A stretch of DNA of 64,000 bases from Hemibagrus wyckioides. Its lineage: Eukaryota; Chordata; Actinopteri; Siluriformes; Bagridae. The position numbers and the translations under genes are program-made. The notes under the pieces are model-generated. The model was given only the letters and a program-made list of their open reading frames with translations. It was not told the DNA's origin and ran no database searches. Position 1 is the first letter of the stretch; every line of letters begins with the position of its first letter. Positions 29,401 to 42,022 of the stretch are shown one piece after another. The stretch spans positions 16,646,352-16,710,351 of the forward strand of contig NC_080720.1 in assembly GCF_019097595.1 (NCBI RefSeq). Direction: 5' to 3'.

Positions 29401-31252
29401 ACAAGAGCATGTGTAATATGTATATGCAAATACATTGAACATAACATAATCAAAATAAGTTAATGAGAGTCAGCATGATTAAAAAAAAGCTTAGACAAGC
29501 AGTTTTGCAGTATGCTCAATCTCTACTAAAGTAGGTAGAACTTTGCTTGGAGACTAATAAAAGAAACATTACACTAAGTAAAAGCAAAACCAAAACATAC
29601 TGACATAAAAATGAAAAATTACAGCTGTGAAGTCATATCATATCTCTATTCTTGTCTGTATCTGGATGGAGGTTATTGCTTTTTTTTTTATATTATAGTG
29701 ACTTTCTAGGTCTAAAAATTTCTAGGCCAATTATATTTGCTCAACTGTGGACAAAAACATATTAAAATTTGCAAGCTTGAAATGATGAGAGACTCACCAT
29801 CCAAACAGACATGAGTCATAACAGCAGAGCACACTAGTGGCTAGCAACTGTCTAAATTACCTCAGTAACACACTGACTTAACTAGTGCATGTGTAAATTT
29901 TGTGATTTTATATGGGTGGCAACTGTGAGAGACTGAATTTAAGGTACAGCAAGCTGATAAATGATATTTTGACTTTGCATTTGCTAAATACACTGCAATC
30001 TTTGGCTAACTTGTATGATATAACTATATGATAATATAACACAGCAGAATATAACACATTCAGATGAATACAGTAAAACAATGATTCAGTCCAAAAATGA
30101 AGCAAGACCAACACTACATTAAGCAAAATATGTTGTACAGATGCAGCATGCATTCAAATGATTATCAGCCAGAAATAATTAAAGGATTAATACTGCAGGA
30201 AGTGATGAAGTTCTCTGGGAATTGATTGAAACTACAATATTTGTTTTTGAAAATGTACTGAAATAAATAATGACAATTGTAGTGGAATAGAAGTGCATTA
30301 TACACATTTTGGGAGTATATTTGATAATATTTCATGCTTTGAAACTTTCATACATCAGTAATGTAAAGTATGAAATATTCTCGAATATACTTCTAAAGTG
30401 TGTATAAAGCATTTCTACTTTACTCTATACTCTGTTGGTTTGGAGTTATGGAATAGAATTTTTGCATCTTCATGTTGAGTGAGGAATAGAGGTGTGATGT
30501 TATGATGGACTCGAGAAATCACCTCTAGAAATGACCTGCATGATGGGCTGAAGGTAACAACAGGGTTAGGATCTGTAAGACAGTTTTTGAGGAGAGAATC
30601 TTTTTTCTATTGACCTAGAAAAAAGTGCTTTCATAATTTATTCTGTGATGCACAGGATGGTGGGAGCAAAAGTAGAAAATGGGTGAATAGAATGTTCTGG
30701 ATCCGAGTTGCTGGGTGTAATGAATTGAGAGAATGCAATATTCAGAGCCCGAAACAGCCTATTTGTGCTACTGACAATTTTGTATCTATTAGCAAAGAGA
30801 AATAAGGTGAATGTAAAGTAGCAGTATAATTAACTGCATTTAATGCAAATGCCAGAGCACATATGTGAACCAAGAAGAAAGAAGCATAAGAAGATACACT
30901 GCACTAATAATGTTCATCTGGATAATTAGAATGTTCCTGTAGTATTTCACCTGTAGCTTCCTTGATTAACAAGTGGTTTGAGCTTAAAGGAGGAAATAAA
31001 GTCAGTGTTCGTCATCTAGATTCTTTGACTTCCCTCTCTGTAGGTGATGCTGCGCTGGAGTTTGAGGTGGAGGTGATTTCCCTGGTGCAGCAGACACCCT
31101 GGCAGAAGATGGTGAATGACGTCTTTCCTCTGGTGTGCCTGGCACTTGTTCCCACTTTACTGGGAATGGTAGGTCTCTACCTCTACAAGAAGGCCAACGC
31201 ACAACCTCAAGGCAAGAAGAAGAGCAAGGACAAGAAGAGCAAGAAGAAATAA
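26426..31252 (+). CDS. fkbp11: FK506-binding protein 11, ER peptidyl-prolyl isomerase
   Basis: Secretory-pathway FKBP that catalyses proline cis-trans isomerisation in the ER and is abundant in secretory cells. Exons: 26426-26536, 26792-26854, 27495-27582, 28472-28505, 28786-28856 and 31044-31252 (576 nt), giving 191 residues; human FKBP11 is about 200. Seen: signal peptide at residues 1-20 ([13 protein letters not shown]), FKBP fold around 45-135 with [43 protein letters not shown] and [14 protein letters not shown], a C-terminal membrane span near 151-170 ([20 protein letters not shown]) and a lysine-rich tail [12 protein letters not shown]. All junctions are GT-AG. It is convergent with ccdc65, as in human 12q13. 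Open frames inside its introns (27279-27464, 28342-28539) are not real genes. Confidence 0.96.
27143..27170 (+). promoter_or_regulatory. Possible UPR-type elements in fkbp11 intron 2
   Basis: A CCACG at 27143-27147 and a TGACGTG at 27164-27170 lie close together in GC-rich sequence. TGACGTG is the core bound by XBP1/ATF6, and FKBP11 is a known target of the unfolded protein response. Short motifs, so support is weak. Confidence 0.25.
28180..28335 (+). repeat. Dispersed repeat family A, 3' part
   Basis: 'tgtgtgtgaatgtgtgttgg', 'caaggtgtattactg' and 'cctgtccaggataaagcaaa' followed by 'gaataaataaatgaatga' match the 3' part of the family A repeat. Lies in fkbp11 intron 3. Confidence 0.6.
28990..30955. 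other. fkbp11 last intron, nothing recognised
   Basis: AT-rich intron sequence between the exons ending 28856 and starting 31044. The open frame at 29908-30153 (minus) has no recognised similarity. Confidence 0.5.
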
Positions 31253-31270
31253 ACAGGACATGAAAGGAAC

Positions 31271-31290
31271 AATAAACTATTTAAATAAAA
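31271..31290 (+). terminator. fkbp11: fkbp11 poly(A) signal
   Basis: AATAAA at 31271-31276, with a second overlapping candidate near 31285, 19 bases and more after the fkbp11 stop codon. The 3' UTR is therefore very short. Confidence 0.75.
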
Positions 31291-31436
31291 AAATGAGAAA
31301 AATCTGAAGAAAAAAAAAACGTTGTGAGTGGCATCTTTCTAGCTGCATTCGTGTTTGTTGTTTTTCTTGTTTTTTTTGCACCACAGTTTTATGATAAGAT
31401 GAATCAAACATAAGGGTGGGAAAATTAAGTTTACGT

Positions 31437-31442
31437 TTTATT
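31437..31442 (-). terminator. ccdc65: ccdc65 poly(A) signal candidate
   Basis: Minus-strand AATAAA about 240 bases after the ccdc65 stop. It places the ccdc65 3' end within about 150 bases of the fkbp11 3' end. Confidence 0.5.
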
Positions 31443-31677
31443 TCTTGCCGAGTATTTTTTTTTTAAATCAAGTATGAAGTATAATTATGTTGATGTCAGA
31501 TATAGACAGAATAACAACAAAATATTCTTTTTAGAACGTGTTAAAACATATACATGTCTGTTATTTGCTTGAATTGTGCCCATTTTGTCTTTAAAATCAT
31601 TTTTGGCGTCTATAATGCATGTCTGATGCTGTCTTTGGAACAATGTTCAGGTTTAGGCATGTGTACTACTTACTTCT

Positions 31678-34600
31678 CTACATGGTGTACTGCACCACAT
31701 GAGCCGCCTCTATGACTGGCCTGCGTGTGTTTGTTTGAGTTTCTGAAGCTGGAGAGGCTTGAAGCGATGGGCTGGATAACATGAGCAGTGAGTTCTGCTG
31801 CTGTAAGATCTCATCACTAACAGAGATTCCATCGAGGTACTGCTTGAGAAGAATCCTCAGCTGCTGGTTCTCCCATCCTAGGACCTTCTTCTCCCGTTCC
31901 AAACACAAACGCTCCAGCACAACCTTGTTATATCGCTGCCAGAACTTTTCTAAATCTGTATAGTTCATCATTGTCTAAAAGCAGAAGCGAGATGAAGGGA
32001 TAAATGCCAAAAAATCAAGAAAGAGCTGGAATAATGAGTCTAAGTGTTAACTATTTGTGCCAAATACTCCACTGTTTAAATCAATATGTTTGTGGTGTCT
32101 TGGACATCAGTGAGTGTGTGATGATGTGATGGGAGTGTAATGTGTGAGGTATCAAGCTATAATATTTTTTTTATTTTATTGAGTATTTTACCTGTGATAA
32201 CTCTTCAGACATCACCTCCATAGCATGTGCTTTCTCCTGACTCAGTTCCTCAGCATTTAAAGATGATGTGTAAAAGGGCAGCACCTTCTCCTGCTCCGTT
32301 TCAAGCTTGCGACACACGTCAACCAGACGTAACAACGTCTCGCCCTGAGGATGACAAACAAAAGTAGAAAATCAGCCAAGTATCCAGCTTGTTATGATTT
32401 TAAAATGACTCTGGATTAAACTCTTGTTTAGCCTGACTGATTTGCTTTATGAAGCTGAGCAGCAGTGTGTGAACGTGCAATAAATGCATACCTCTCCTAT
32501 AATATCCTGTAGTTTTTTAATTGTGTTATCGCTGTACATCGTGTGATTAGCTAGTCGTGTTTTTTCAGCTGCCTGGGCAGAGGAGAGCTCAGCTCTAAGC
32601 TGTTGGACTTTCTGAGTAACTTCCTCACATTCTGCCTGAAGGCCATGCACAGATGTTTCATTCTCCCTCTGACTGGAGCTCAGATGAGAACGCAGAGCAT
32701 TGATGGCGCCCTGCATGCACACAGAGGACAACAGCAGTAACAACAAAAAATAGTTATGTAGCTTAATCTTCATAAAGTCTCATTTAAGTACACTGGATGA
32801 AAATGTATACAGTACGTTGTATTAGACAAATTAACTGCATTATATTTTGCAGGGGTGAATTTTTCCTTCTCTGACCTGCAATTTCTGCATGTGCCTCATC
32901 TGCAGGTCTGCTTCCTGAGCATTGCGCTGGTCTGTGGCACGGAGCGCATCAAAAGCAATCTGTCGATCCTCAGTGGCTTCGGTGTACTTCTGCTGTTCAT
33001 GCTGAAACTGCTGCCACAACTCCTCCACAGTGCCTTCCATCTGGATACGCAGCGCATGCTTGTCCTCAATGTCCTGCACAAACACAGACCAATCTGAATC
33101 AAGATCATTTATTCTATATGTTTTAATGAAATGTCTTAAATATTATTCGACTGTGGTCAGAGCTATATAGTACCCGGTTTTTGATATCATCACGTGCACT
33201 CTGATAGTCCTGTCTGGCTTCACTGTCTATTCCAGCATAGCGTTGTTCTAAGGCAAAGGTGGCTGCTTCCAAATACTCAGTCTCCTGCTGATGCAGCTTC
33301 ATAATTTGTTCCCTGAAAAAACATAATTAATTCAAAGCTCTGTATGGATGTCTGAAAGATGTTTCTCATCCCATTCCTGTTGCACTTTATTGATGTCCTC
33401 TCAACACTGTGTATGTGATGGGTGTATCTTGCACCTTGGGTCCTGGAGAAAAGTTCTATTACTGTATACTGTAAATGACTGTGTTGACAATAAATATCAA
33501 CGTGACTTGAAAAGTTATTGTATTTCTCTAGCAATCTTGTACTCTTATAAATCAATAAAAAAACCTGCACACTGGTGTTATAGTTAGTGTTATGTTATAG
33601 GTAGTTAAGTTATGTTATAATCATGTTATAGTAGTAGTTATGTTATAATTACAGTCACTTTGGATGTCTCAGTGAAATGCAGTAGTAGTTGTATAGTACA
33701 TCCTAGTGGGTGCTTTCTTCAGCTACCTCATTAGGTAACTGGAGCTTTCAGCCAGGAGCAGACATCATCACGTGGTACCCAACCATCATTGAGTGTTTCA
33801 ACCCTTAACCACGACACTTTCCAGTTGGTGAGTTGGCAGTGGGGCCAAATCATTTCCCCTCTGCTCCTGGCTTCCAGCTTTCCTCCTCTCTTTTGCTCCA
33901 AATCCAGCATGAGGTTCTTTCTGCCTCCTCTCCCATCCTTCAGGTGGTTTGTTTCTTGCTCCTTTCATCCATGCCCAGAACTGATAGTATCTGCCAAAGT
34001 TGATTTGGCAGGGAAACCTCTACACCCAACCTCCACTGGGAACAGCCATGCCTGCCACCCTTTGTCTTTGCACTCCTAGATCAAGGGCTGGTATTTCGAG
34101 GTTTTCCTCTCATTTGCCTCCTCACAGCCCTCTTCCGATGACACAGTTAACTCAATGATAATGATCTTACGGTCTTTAGCTAACCACAAAACAATGTCTG
34201 GGCAAAGAGCTGTGCGGACCACTTCCGGGAACTGCAGTCCTCATCTTCCTCATCAACTTGTAGCAAGTTTGCTGCTTTCCTTTGTGTACAGTTTTTTTTT
34301 TTTACCAATGAAGAAATAATTACTTTTATGATGCCTGTTATGCGCATCCAAACATATGATACTATCCAGTATTAAGTTATGGATGAGTGAGACCAAGGTA
34401 CAAGTCATGTGGTCAGTAGTCCAGTGCTTTATCACTGACATACCAACTTACACATACAAATGAAAAGCATGTGTGTGAATGGAAAAGATGTCTGTATACC
34501 TCTCTGTGTTGTACTCAGTACTGAGCTCCATAACATTGGTGTTCCAGTGTGACTCCAGTGCTGCCAGTCTGCTTTTCTGAAGCTCCAGCAGATGATCCAG

Positions 34601-35179
34601 AGACTGGAGATGAGCTCTGTGAGTCAGTGCTGACTGCTGCTCCGCTTCACTCAGATCAGACACCAATAACTGCAACATTTACACACCCGTTAGATTTAAT
34701 GGTGCTTGGAACAACAATCTTCAAACCCATATGATGCTTTATCTACAAAATCTAGACCTCTCTACCTTAATGACGTTGTCCTTGCAATCCACGACTCTCT
34801 CAAAAGTTTGGGTGAGTATACTGAAATCTTCACGCAGTTCAGCTGCTCGAGTCTGGCGTAGGCTTGAACGCCACTGCTGGTTTAACTTGTGTAGATTAAC
34901 TTTGCTGTTTCGCTCTTCCTTTTGCAATTTATCCTACAAAAATACAGTGAATCAGCAACACACACACACACAAACACACACACACAGCACACACACACAC
35001 ACACACAGCACACACAAACACTCTCACACACACACACACACCTTAAGGAACTGTGTGAGCAGATCTTCTTTTATTTTGGCATTTTGTTCTTCAGCCTGAG
35101 CCTTCTGCTGTAGGAACATCAGTCTCTCCTCCTCAGTCATCTGCTTTCCTCCTCCCTTCTTTCCTCCTTTCTTCGGCAT
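31678..35179 (-). CDS. ccdc65: Coiled-coil domain protein 65 / dynein regulatory complex subunit 2
   Basis: Part of the nexin-dynein regulatory complex of motile cilia and flagella; loss of human CCDC65 causes primary ciliary dyskinesia. Eight coding exons on the minus strand: 35042-35179, 34766-34933, 34500-34669, 34174-33312 region exon at 33174-33312, 32876-33073, 32492-32710, 32192-32344 and 31678-31974 (138+168+170+139+198+219+153+297 = 1482 nt), giving 493 residues; human is about 484. Seen: start [20 protein letters not shown], then long heptad-like coiled coil rich in Glu, Gln, Leu and Arg, with [32 protein letters not shown], and a C-terminal block [20 protein letters not shown] and [15 protein letters not shown] that is typical of DRC2. 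All junctions are GT-AG. The intron 1 donor lies in a (GT)n tract. Confidence 0.95.
33380..33515 (+). repeat. Retroposon 3'-end-like fragment
   Basis: 'cttgcaccttgggtcctgga' and 'gtatactgtaaatgactgtg' followed by 'gacaataaa' resemble a common fish retroposon terminus. Lies in a ccdc65 intron. Confidence 0.5.
33590..33655. repeat. Degenerate GTTAT(A/G) tandem repeat
   Basis: Repeated 'gttata' and 'gttatgttata' units with variation, in a ccdc65 intron. Confidence 0.7.
33715..34260 (-). mobile_element. Non-LTR retrotransposon coding remnant, heavily decayed
   Basis: GC-richer than its surroundings. Minus-strand frames, with stops and frameshifts, give pieces such as 'RKTSKYQPL', '[14 protein letters not shown]'-like text and '[11 protein letters not shown]', which resemble the C-terminal region found after the reverse transcriptase in common fish LINE-type sequences. 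Family not identified; inactive. Confidence 0.45.
34961..35041. repeat. (CA)n microsatellite forming ccdc65 intron 1 start
   Basis: CA repeat with AGCA and TCTC interruptions. On the minus strand it is (TG)n and directly follows ccdc65 exon 1, so the intron begins GTGTGTGTG. Confidence 0.95.
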
Positions 35180-35609
35180 AACTGCTTTATTCCTCTTAAG
35201 ATCTACTAATTACAAATATATGAACAGAAAATACCTGCATGGATTTAAAGTGCACATGAAGCAATGAAGTAATAGATACACTGGTCTACACTAAACTAAC
35301 AAACATTTCAGTTCTAATTTGAACAGTAAGTCGAAATTCGCCGTTCAGACAAGTCCTTACCGAGCACTTGTGTTGTATGGGTCTGTTGAATGTTGCTAGG
35401 CAGCTACAGGCCCCTAGTGGAGACTAATTATTATTACTGGGTCCTAAAACCTAAAGCGCTTTTGGTATTCACTGATTAACAGATATTATTTTTAAATGTA
35501 CGATGCATTAAAAACTGGAATGGTATATCCTACAAGAGTCAAATTAAATCCTAAAATTGTGACACAAATAATAGACTGCACGTAGATATAATTTACATGT
35601 GTACTCAGC

Positions 35610-35615
35610 AAAGAG

Positions 35616-35698
<83 letters not shown>
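35610..35698. repeat. (GATA)n tetranucleotide repeat
   Basis: About 21 GATA units directly abutting the left end of the Tc1 derivative at 35697. Confidence 0.95.
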
Positions 35699-36243
35699 CT
35701 ATATTGCCAAAAGTTTTGGGACACCCCTCCAAATCATTGAATTCAGGTGTTGTTTTTCAGGGGTTTGGGCTTGGCCCCTTAGTTCCAGTGAAATTAACTC
35801 TTAATGCTTCAGCATACCAAGACATTTTGAACAATTTCATGCTCCCAACTTTGTGGGAACAATTTGGGGATGACCCCTTCCTGTTCCAACATGACTGCAC
35901 ACCAGTGCACAAAGCAACGTCCATAAAGACATGGATGAGTGAGTTTGGTGTGGAGGAACTTGACTGGCCTACTGGAACTTGACTGACCTCAACCCAAAAG
36001 AACACCTTTGGGATGAATTAGAGCAGAGATTGTGAGCCAGGCCTTCTTGTCCAGCATCAGTGCCTGACCTCATAAATGTGCTTCTAGAGGAATGGTCAAA
36101 AATTCCCATGAACATACTCCTAAACCTTGTGGAAAGCTTTTCCAGAAGAGTTGAAGCTATTATAGCTGCAAAAGGCGGCCAACTCCATATTAAATTCATG
36201 TATATGTTAAAGCAGATGTCCCAAGACCTTTTGCAATATAGTG
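35697..36243 (+). mobile_element. Tc1-like deletion derivative, 547 bp
   Basis: Left end GACTATATTGCCAAAAGTTT and right end ...CAATATAGTG are imperfect inverted repeats, flanked by TA (35695-35696 and 36244-36245). Inside, the plus strand encodes only the last part of a Tc1 transposase: [50 protein letters not shown] and LLEEWSKIPMNILLNLVESF, with a duplicated 'tggaacttgactg' frameshift and a stop after EQRL. The N-terminal DNA-binding half and the first catalytic Asp are deleted. The ends differ from the element at 19003 (GGGACAC instead of CGCTCAC), so it is another subfamily. Confidence 0.9.
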
Positions 36244-36263
36244 TATAGATAGTGTATAGAACT

Positions 36264-36345
36264 TTTCCTTCTTTCCTCCTTTCTTCTGCATAACTGCTTT
36301 ACAGACAGACTGCACGTAGATGTAATTTACATGTGTACTAAGTAA
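36264..36345 (-). pseudogene. Second copy of the ccdc65 exon-1 start region
   Basis: 36267-36301 matches 35156-35189 (ccdc65 first codons, ATG and 5' UTR) with one mismatch in about 35 bases, and 36304-36336 matches 35573-35606 from the ccdc65 upstream flank. About 380 bases that separate the two blocks in the original are missing here. Too short to be coding; the copy would read M-(Q)-K-K. Confidence 0.8.
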
Positions 36346-36351
36346 CCCGAT

Positions 36352-36420
36352 AGAACATACTTTATTGATCCCATGAGGGAAATGCTTGTGTTACAGCAGA
36401 TTAGCAGTAAATGATTTGCA
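36352..36420 (+). repeat. LINE-tail-like fragment
   Basis: 'tactttattgatcccatgag' followed by 'ggaaatgcttgtgttacagc' is a common fish retroposon segment, often found next to GATA-type tails. Confidence 0.55.
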
Positions 36421-36967
36421 TGTTTTGGAACCTCTAAAGGAGAAAGTGGGTGGGATAAGCTTCTGGTCAGATGAAGACGTGCAAAGGGTCAGTGCAACCA
36501 GAAGAATATTTGACCCAAATCTGGACCTTCACCAAACTTTTAGCATTACGATTTCTCTTCAGTGGTTATAATATAACAATAATATATAAAAATATAATTA
36601 ACATGTGTTAATTTAATTTTTTTGTGGCTAAAACAGTAATTATTTGTTTACAGTAAACATCTTTCTAGGTATTAGTCCACTGATCATGCTTCATTCACAA
36701 AGCATGCCGGACTCATCACATCATGACAACAGCACCATATCCTTCCGCCATGAATTAGTTCCAACTCAGAAATTATATTACAACACTTTGTGTTTAAACT
36801 GACAAAAATACTACTTATATCCCTAATAATACTGACACATATCCCGGTGAATCAACATAAATTATTTTTTTTATTAGCGTTATTACATTTCTAACAATAA
36901 AATCCCCAGAATTATTTTCTTTTAGCGGCGGAAGAACGTTATTACAGTTCCGGTCCGCCTCTTCCGG

Positions 36968-36992
36968 TCCTCTTTCCTGCCTCCTTTCCAAG
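36968..36992 (+). promoter_or_regulatory. rps26: rps26 start site with 5' TOP tract
   Basis: A pyrimidine-rich stretch (CCTCTTTCCTGCCTCCTTTC) lies just before the ATG at 36993. Vertebrate ribosomal protein mRNAs begin with such a terminal oligopyrimidine tract, through which mTOR controls translation. Confidence 0.7.
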
Positions 36993-39052
<2,060 letters not shown>

Positions 39053-39088
39053 GGACTGAATCAAAAACTGTACATTTATGTGCAAAGA

Positions 39089-39094
39089 AATAAA
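39089..39094 (+). terminator. rps26: rps26 poly(A) signal
   Basis: AATAAA 37 bases after the rps26 stop codon, fitting the short 3' UTR of ribosomal protein genes. Confidence 0.85.
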
Positions 39095-39109
39095 ATGATC
39101 TGTTGAGAA

Positions 39110-40030
39110 CATATTGTCTTGTATGAGTATTTTTTACAGAATGTGTTGTATGTTTTCAGTATTTAAGTGACATTTCACAATCGGTTTAAAGTACACTTTT
39201 TTTTTTTTTGAAAGATTTTAGCATTTTGGCTCAATGTTTATTTGACAGCACAATAATTCTAATATATGGTCCATTCCCTTTTGGTTTACTGCCCTGGATA
39301 ATCTGCTTTATATTGTTCAGAGTGGGTTTATGCAACAAGTTAGTGCTGATCTGAGATCACTTACCTTTCCTGTTGGTGGAAATTTTTGTTTTGTAGCTGC
39401 AGGAAGGAGCAGATTTGTTTAATGTTATTAATTAAGGCAAGTCAATAAATACATCCTGGATTAATTGAATGGTTTCTAGTTCATTAAAAGCCTTGCCTAA
39501 TCCCAAATTTGGCAAATTCTAAAGTCTAAAATCTCAAATTTTAGATGGAACAAATTGATCTGACATGGACAACACTGTTGGTGGAAATATCAAACTCTGG
39601 TACTACTCGATTCCTTGCTGAATGCTGCTTTGAACTACTTAGAGCAGATATCTGCTAGTACACAGATCCTCAAGGCACTGCTGTCAGAGTATTATTTTGC
39701 CATCTGCCTAACCTACATGTTGGATTTGAAACTGCTGAGAGCCACTAAGTCTTTCTGATCCTCTTTTATAAGGTGTTTTAAGCACCAGCCTTTTCTGAAG
39801 ACGAATGCATACTCCATCTAGACTGCACAGTCTAACTGATCAGCTGATTTATGTTCACTTGAACATGACCTTCCTTAGAAGAATTGCATTCTTGGAATTA
39901 TAAGAGCAGTACAAAGAAGATCTGGCTGTCTTAACTTTCCTGTGGTGTCCCGAGGTGGCTGAAAAAGGACGTAACAACACAATACTTGGGTCTGAAGAAA
40001 AGATTTTGTTCCTCTGGTTTGTCCATCTGT
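39110..40030. other. Intergenic DNA between rps26 and the SMIM40-like gene
   Basis: No coding homology recognised. It may hold the promoter and a 5' UTR exon of the downstream small gene. Confidence 0.4.
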
Positions 40031-40051
40031 CTTTCAGAAGCAGTAATTAAA

Positions 40052-40378
40052 ATGGCTGATGATCATAGAGCTGGCGAGGAGAGGGAGATGGAAGCACAGG
40101 AAGTGATCACTGAAGAAGAAGCTCTGCTGCACTTTGGCCGCTACTCTGAGGCCAGAGCTTGCCTACCTTGGGAGCAGCGCACGTTCAAGGAGAAGCTGAT
40201 GCATCACCTGGATCGGATATTTCTGGTTTTCCTTGCAGTTTTCTTCCTGATTGTAGTCTCAGAGGCAGCCTATAAAATTTGGTATGTTACCAACTGGAAG
40301 AAGGTTCTGGAGTATATGCTTGACTCAGTATCCTTCCTCTTTATGCAAGAGAATGAGGAGGAACTGCTCGAACTGTGA
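40052..40378 (+). CDS. Small single-pass membrane protein, SMIM40-like
   Basis: 108 residues in one coding exon. Function unknown. Seen: an acidic N-terminus (MADDHRAGEEREMEAQEVIT), a basic stretch RTFKEKLMHH, one hydrophobic span near residues 53-73 (IFLVFLAVFFLIVVSEAAYK), then IWYVTNWKKVLEYML and an acidic end ENEEELLEL. From memory, human SMIM40 has the same plan, with LDxxFxxFLAxF, an EAAYK motif at the end of the span and an EEELEL terminus; this should be checked. A splice acceptor (CTGTCTTTCAG) 15 bases upstream of the ATG suggests a non-coding 5' exon. The frame is open upstream to 39986, but the ATG after the acceptor is preferred. AATAAA at 40683-40688 could end the transcript. Confidence 0.65.
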   Translation: MADDHRAGEEREMEAQEVITEEEALLHFGRYSEARACLPWEQRTFKEKLMHHLDRIFLVFLAVFFLIVVSEAAYKIWYVTNWKKVLEYMLDSVSFLFMQENEEELLEL

Positions 40379-40979
40379 ATAGTTTATATTCAACTTCGGT
40401 CTTTCACTTGTATTGTAGATGTACATGCAGCCATGAAAATGGGAAAATAATTTTTCATGTTTGTTTCTTTTACTACATGACGTAAGCCATTTGTACTTGC
40501 TGAAAATCTGTTCTGTAACTGCCATAAATGAATACATTTTTATAAAGTATGTGCAATGTGTTATCACTGGAATTGCCCCAATTTTTAGGTACAAATATTG
40601 CATGCTTGTAAACTCTGGTGAGGCAAGTGTTGATGACTCAGTTGTTCAACAGCAATGTCTCTGCTTATTTAATTTCCAGGGAAATAAAATATAATTCACT
40701 TTTTCACCAAAGCAATTTATTCAAATGTAAACATATGTTCATTTGTGTAACTAAGCCTTTTTTGTTATGGTAGTTGTTATACATATTACAAATATATACA
40801 TTCAAAACATGGAATAAATGAGTCATATATCCTGTCCCTGTTTCCCTGTGTTGGTTATGATGGAAATAAAGACCATAAACGTTTATTATTTTATTATCTA
40901 TGGAAAATATATTGTTCAGAAATTGCTAAAGATTAAATCTAACTTTATACTATTCAAAACCTTATCAAAACTTGCTATT

Positions 40980-41613
40980 CAGGCATAACATTATTGTGTT
41001 TGGTCCCCTTGCAGCAGATCCTTTAAGTCCTGTAAGTTGTGAGGTGGGGCCTCCATGGATCTGAATTTTTTGTCCTGCACATCCCACAGATGCTGGATTG
41101 GATTGAAATCTCGGGAATTGGGAGGCCATGTCAACACCTCAAATTCGTTGTTGTACTTATCAAACCAATCCTGAACCATTTTTGCTTTGTGGCACAGTGC
41201 ATTATCCGGCTTAAAGAGGCCACAGCCATCAGGGAATAAAGTTCCCATGAAAGGGTGTACATGGTCTGCAACAATGCTTAGGTAGGTGTAGTAAGTAACA
41301 TCCACATGGATGGCTGAACCCAAGGTTTCTCAGCAGAACATTGCCCATAGCACGACACTGCCTCTGCTGGATTGCCTTCTTCCCATAGTGCATCCTTGTA
41401 CTATGTGTTCCCCAGGTAAGTGACACACACACATGTCAAACTCACTCAAATCCTTACGCTTGCCCATTTTTTCTTGCTTCTAGCACATCAACATTGAGGA
41501 CAAAATGTTCACTTACTGCCTAATACATTCCACCCACGAACAGGTGCCATGATGAGGAGATAATCAGAGTTCACCTGTCAGTGCTCATAATGTTATGCCT
41601 GATTGGTGTATAG
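40980..41613 (-). mobile_element. Tc1-like transposon remnant
   Basis: The right end reads 'cataatgttatgcctgattg' then 'gtgta', and the left end 'caggcataacattatt' is its inverted repeat but lacks the outer 9 or so bases. The minus strand encodes part of a transposase: FMGTLFPDGCGLFKPDNALCHKAKM (first part degenerate), DNALCHKAKMVQDWF, FEVLTWPPNSRDFNPIQHLW and LQDLKDLLQ. Most of the N-terminal half is missing or frameshifted. The subfamily differs from the other two Tc1 types here. Confidence 0.8.
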
Positions 41614-41959
41614 GTCTACATGAACTGATAGAAATGAAGCTAATAAAACATAGATTGCCTTCAATTGTGTAAAGCATTACATTTTATTAACCCCTCTCCT
41701 TTCATTTATATTTGATACCTCTAAAGCTTTCTGGATGTTTTCCGTCATATTTTTTTCCTCTTGCATTGTGGCTTCATTTTAATCCACATACTAAAACCAT
41801 TGCGAAGAAAAAAGTAGCTAACTGCTGCCACCTACAGGGATTTGGTGAATTTTTAGTAAATCATTTTCTAACCAATCACAAGCTGAGATTTTGACGAGAC
41901 ACTTCATCAAACCAATCAGCTTCCTTAAAATCCACTCATACCGACGATATTTCCTCGCC

Positions 41960-42022
41960 TTCTTTCTTCTCTGTCCGGAAACTGCAGCGTGTCCAACGTT
42001 TCGGGTCTTTCACAGACTTAAA
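41960..42022 (+). other. rplp2: rplp2 non-coding first exon with 5' TOP tract
   Basis: Pyrimidine tract TTCTTTCTTCTCTGTCC at 41960-41976 fits a 5' TOP start, and a strong donor (CTTAAA then GTAAGTT) follows at 42022/42023. It would splice to the acceptor before 43586. The upstream limit is approximate. Confidence 0.75.

Noticed and set aside
39986..40051. Longer start (22 more residues) for the SMIM40-like protein
   Set aside because: The extension crosses a good splice acceptor and is not similar to the body of the protein; the ATG after the acceptor is more likely.
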